Origin: Chlamydiota bacterium
GTDB taxonomy: Bacteria; Chlamydiota; Chlamydiia; Chlamydiales; Simkaniaceae
DNA length: 9,527 nt
Assembly: GCA_021772295.1 (NCBI GenBank)
Contig: JAJFMG010000154.1
Span: 1 to 9,527, forward strand
Reading direction: 5' to 3'
Shown: piece by piece, positions 6,725 to 9,527 of the stretch
Numbering within the stretch: position 1 is the first letter of the stretch
How the letters are laid out: the number at the start of each line of letters is the position of its first letter
The notes under the pieces: model-generated
The model's database searches: none
What the model was told of the DNA's origin: nothing
What the model saw: only the letters and a program-made list of their open reading frames with translations
Made by a program: the position numbers and the translations under genes

Positions 6725-7465
6725 TTAAGAATTCGGAATGTAAAGCGGATTTACATATTCCAAAGTTCGATAAGTTTTCCGGCTAAAATTTCGATCATGC
6801 ATTTTAGGCTCTATTCCTTTTTTTGCAAAGGGATCCGATACTAAAGGGCCTAAAAGTATATTATTTATACCAAGTAAATACGTTGGACTGTTTTCAAAGG
6901 AGTCATCTGTACTGTCTTGATTTGCAGGAATGCTCTTTGCAATTTTAAACCCAAACGAATCTAAGAAATAAAGTCCTTCTAAATTTATTCTTCGCACAGC
7001 GCAAACGAGCTTATAAAGCTCCCTGTTTTCATTTAGAACGGCATTTAGAATATTTGATCCAATATGCATTCTTTTAAAATCTGTACGTATCGCAGATTTT
7101 CTGATAAAAATATTTTCGGGATACTGTGACAAGTCAAACGAGAAAAAACCGATAACATCGCCCTGATCTTTTGCTACCAAAAAGCAAGTGTCAATTTTTT
7201 GACTTCTAAGAATTTCAATCTCTTGATCAATTTCATGAAGTAAAAACTTTTTGATATTGTCTGTTTTAAGAGCATTTGGCGCAATATTTCGATAGTTATG
7301 TGAAAAGCTATTTAAGTAGACGCTTCTTACACCTAAAATGTCAGAAAAGCGATTCCACTCATATGAAATGCCATCTTCTTCAAAATCTATGAAATTACAC
7401 GCGCAAAAAATAGGAGTGATAAAAAATGCACACAGGAAAAAAAACAACGTCATTGAGCGTTTCAT
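6725..7465 (-). CDS. Exported GNAT-fold N-acetyltransferase-like protein
   Basis: This 246-residue protein starts with KR and a strongly hydrophobic core (residues 6-20) ending in IFCAC (19-23). That is a Sec signal peptide, or possibly a lipoprotein signal with C23 as the lipidated residue, though the lipobox is poor. The GNAT fold follows: a FLVAKDQGDVIGFFSFDL strand pair (95-112), motif A around IRTDFKRMHIGSNIL (126-140), where the usual Q/RxxGxG/A acetyl-CoA loop reads KRMHIG, and motif B with N161 and YFLDSFGFKI (166-175). The last 65 or so residues are outside the fold and not recognised. GNAT enzymes transfer an acyl group from acyl-CoA to an amine; the target here is unknown, and acyl-CoA is not expected in the periplasm. 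AAAGAGGA (7473-7480), seven bases before the ATG at 7465, is a strong ribosome binding site and fixes the start. It is first in the minus-strand envelope cluster; no clear promoter was found for it. Confidence 0.7.
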   Translation of the reverse strand: MKRSMTLFFFLCAFFITPIFCACNFIDFEEDGISYEWNRFSDILGVRSVYLNSFSHNYRNIAPNALKTDNIKKFLLHEIDQEIEILRSQKIDTCFLVAKDQGDVIGFFSFDLSQYPENIFIRKSAIRTDFKRMHIGSNILNAVLNENRELYKLVCAVRRINLEGLYFLDSFGFKIAKSIPANQDSTDDSFENSPTYLLGINNILLGPLVSDPFAKKGIEPKMHDRNFSRKTYRTLEYVNPLYIPNS

Positions 7466-7586
7466 GAAAAGATCCTCTTTTTCTTTAAAATAACCCGTAG
7501 TCTATAATGAAAAATAATTAAAAGAATAGCTCTATAGTAAAAGCTGTTTTCAAAACCAAAAATTGTCTGGATTTACAAATATAGCC

Positions 7587-7615
7587 TTCTTGCTTTTCCT
7601 TTTTTCTTCTATAAA
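7587..7615 (+). promoter_or_regulatory. Candidate thrS promoter
   Basis: TATAAA (7610-7615, five of six to consensus) lies 17 bp after a weak -35, TTCTTG (7587-7592). A start near 7622 would leave a leader of about 35 nt, which contains AGGA (7642-7645) 11 nt before the ATG as the likely ribosome binding site. A perfect TATAAT also occurs at 7503-7508 but has no -35 and is further away. The leader is too short for a T-box. Confidence 0.4.
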
Positions 7616-7656
7616 GTATCCTTGGGCTCTAATGCAAATATAGGAAAACTTAGATC

Positions 7657-9527
7657 ATGATTGTTTTGGTAAAAGGGGAAAAAATTGAGCTAGAGAAAGG
7701 CTCTACATTAAAAACTCTAAGTGAAAAGCTTAAGCTAACAATGCCACACCAAGGCGTTGCTGCCACAATCAATGGAATTCAAAAAGATCTAAGTGTGGGT
7801 CTGAATGACGGCGATAATGTTGCCTTTTTCGACTTCAACTCAGATCTTGGAAAAGAAGTCTTTTGGCACACTTCAGCGCATGTCCTGGCGCAGGCAATCC
7901 TTCGATTATATCCGAATGCAAAACCAACCATAGGCCCTCCTATTGAAAAAGGCTTTTATTATGATTTTGCCGACTTAGAGATTTCTGAAGATGATTTCAA
8001 AAAAATCGAAAAAGAAGTCAAAAAAGTTATATCTGAAAATCACAAACCAGAAAGATATGTATTTGCTTCTAAGGCAGAGGCTTTAGAAACCTTTAAAGAC
8101 AGCCCTTACAAGAGTGAGCTCATCAGGGGTTTTGATGAAGATGGAGAGTTTTCTGCCTATAAACAAGGTGAGTTCTTTGATCTATGTCGCGGCCCGCATC
8201 TATTTAATATTGGAAAAATCAAAGCTTTTAAAATCATGAAAACCTCAGGCGCTTATTGGCGCGGAGATTCTGATCGAGAAATGCTTACTCGTATTTACGC
8301 TATTTCCTTTCCAGATAAAGAAGATTTAAAAAAATATTTGCATCAGTTAGAAGAAGCCAAAAAAAGAGACCACCGATTGCTCGGAAATAAGCTCGATCTT
8401 TTTTCTTTCCATGAAGAAGCTCCTGGCATGCCCTTTATTCACCCGAAAGGATCGATTCTGTGGAATCAGCTTGTCTCCTTTTGGAGAAAACTTCATAGAA
8501 ATTGTAACTATGAAGAAATTCTTACCCCCCAACTTGTAAGTAAAAGTCTTTGGGAAACATCTGGTCATTGGGATCATTATAAAGAAAACATGTACCTATC
8601 TTCCATTGAAGAAAAAGAATTTGCATTAAAGCCTATGAATTGCCCAGGTTGCATGCTTTACTTCAAGTCAAAATCCCATAGCTACCGTCAATTTCCTCTT
8701 CGAATTGCTGAATTTGGACACGTGCATCGCCATGAGCTTTCGGGTTCATTAAATGGACTTTTTAGAGTACGCAGTTTCCACCAAGATGATGCGCATATTT
8801 TCATGACCCCAAGTCAAATTAAAGAAGAAATTTTAGGCGTTTTAGAACTTGCCGATAAGTGTTACTCCCTATTTGGCTTAAAATACGTCTTAGAACTTTC
8901 GACAAGACCTGAAAAATCCAAAACCATTGGGTCAGATGAAGAATGGGAAGTCGCAACATCTGGTCTTAAAGACGCCTTGGATGAGTGGGGTGCACCATAC
9001 TCAATCAATGAAGGTGATGGTGCTTTTTACGGGCCTAAGATTGATATTCATATCTTAGATAGTCTCGAGAGATCATGGCAGTGTGGTACAATCCAACTAG
9101 ATATGTCACTGCCGCAAAAATTCGATCTTCATTTTACCGATCATGATGGTGAGATGAAAAGACCTGTGATGATCCACAGAGCAATCTTTGGATCAATTGA
9201 AAGATTTCTTGGAATTATCATCGAGCACTTTGCTGGAAAGTTCCCTCTGTGGATCAATCCAAGACCTGTTCGTATTTTAAATGTTGCCGATAGACATTTA
9301 CCATATGCAAAAGAGGTTCAAAGAAATATCGAAAGAGCTGGCATTATCTGCGAAATAGATTCTTCCAATGAATCCGTGAGTAAAAAAGTGCGTACAGCGC
9401 AGCTACTTCAAATCAATTATATGCTAACAATTGGCGATAAAGAGATGGAAAATAAATCAATTAATGTTAGAACAAGAAACAACATCGTCCACGGAGAATT
9501 AACACTTGAAAAATTCCTTGCAACAAT
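7657..9527 (+). CDS. thrS: Threonyl-tRNA synthetase (ThrRS), partial at the right edge
   Basis: ThrRS charges tRNA-Thr with threonine in the cytoplasm and removes mischarged serine. 623 codons are visible from the ATG at 7657, and about 10-20 C-terminal residues are cut off by the window edge. Domain order: N-terminal TGS domain (1-60); editing domain with HTSAH (H71, H75) and CRGPH (C177, H181); class II catalytic core with MNCPGC (C329), motif 2 HRHE through FHQDDAH (R358, H380) and motif 3 MIHRAIFGSIERF (H507, R516). C329, H380 and H507 correspond to the zinc ligands of E. coli ThrRS, so the enzyme looks fully active. The anticodon-binding domain starts near 535 (PRPVRILNVADRHLPYA). The wording HRHELSGSL and LSTRPE matches chlamydial ThrRS as I recall it and is a main reason for assigning the phylum. 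The gene is divergent from the GNAT gene. Confidence 0.97.
   Translation, partial: MIVLVKGEKIELEKGSTLKTLSEKLKLTMPHQGVAATINGIQKDLSVGLNDGDNVAFFDFNSDLGKEVFWHTSAHVLAQAILRLYPNAKPTIGPPIEKGFYYDFADLEISEDDFKKIEKEVKKVISENHKPERYVFASKAEALETFKDSPYKSELIRGFDEDGEFSAYKQGEFFDLCRGPHLFNIGKIKAFKIMKTSGAYWRGDSDREMLTRIYAISFPDKEDLKKYLHQLEEAKKRDHRLLGNKLDLFSFHEEAPGMPFIHPKGSILWNQLVSFWRKLHRNCNYEEILTPQLVSKSLWETSGHWDHYKENMYLSSIEEKEFALKPMNCPGCMLYFKSKSHSYRQFPLRIAEFGHVHRHELSGSLNGLFRVRSFHQDDAHIFMTPSQIKEEILGVLELADKCYSLFGLKYVLELSTRPEKSKTIGSDEEWEVATSGLKDALDEWGAPYSINEGDGAFYGPKIDIHILDSLERSWQCGTIQLDMSLPQKFDLHFTDHDGEMKRPVMIHRAIFGSIERFLGIIIEHFAGKFPLWINPRPVRILNVADRHLPYAKEVQRNIERAGIICEIDSSNESVSKKVRTAQLLQINYMLTIGDKEMENKSINVRTRNNIVHGELTLEKFLAT

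Noticed and set aside
6365..6844. 159-codon plus-strand open frame
   Set aside because: It spans the junction of the GNAT and MOMP-like genes on the opposite strand. Both of those have signal peptides, family motifs and ribosome binding sites, while this frame has none.
7503..7508. Perfect TATAAT on the plus strand upstream of thrS
   Set aside because: No -35 hexamer at any allowed spacing, and about 150 bp from the ATG in a very AT-rich spacer. The element at 7610-7615 is better placed.
8347..8577. 76-codon minus-strand open frame inside thrS
   Set aside because: The region encodes the ThrRS linker and class II motif 1 on the plus strand. The antisense product has no recognisable features.

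Overview
The window looks like a piece of a chromosome from the phylum Chlamydiota, probably an environmental, amoeba-associated relative of Chlamydia. Four things support this. The threonyl-tRNA synthetase resembles chlamydial ThrRS along its whole length. A small outer-membrane protein can be followed from end to end against the chlamydial major outer membrane protein (MOMP). recC sits next to a ygeD/lplT-type transporter gene, as I recall it does in Chlamydia trachomatis. The DNA is AT-rich. No mobile element, CRISPR array, rRNA or tRNA was seen.

Layout. Positions 1-2621 (minus) hold most of recC, cut by the left edge. A 133-bp divergent spacer with two promoter-like elements and a palindrome cluster follows. 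Positions 2755-4458 (plus) encode an LplT/YgeD-type lysophospholipid transporter carrying a decayed acyltransferase-like tail. It converges on a minus-strand surface-protein cluster, and the 168-bp gap between them contains hairpins. In transcription order the cluster is an exported GNAT-fold protein (7465-6725), a compact MOMP-like barrel (6717-5977; its ribosome binding site overlaps the stop codon of the gene before it) and a 420-residue porin-like protein (5889-4627) with its own good promoter. A 191-bp divergent spacer leads to thrS (7657 to the right edge, plus), which lacks only its C-terminal end.

Function. recC and thrS are housekeeping genes for double-strand break repair and translation. 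The LplT-like protein belongs to phospholipid recycling. The three minus-strand genes form a cell-envelope module: two beta-barrels of the outer membrane and one exported acetyltransferase-fold protein of unknown target. The least ordinary items are the MOMP-like barrel shortened to 246 residues, the pairing of a secreted GNAT protein with it, the transporter tail that has lost both acyltransferase motifs, and a perfect 13-bp inverted repeat inside recC. I do not see evidence for a wholly new multi-gene system; the GNAT/MOMP-like pair is the best candidate for unstudied biology.
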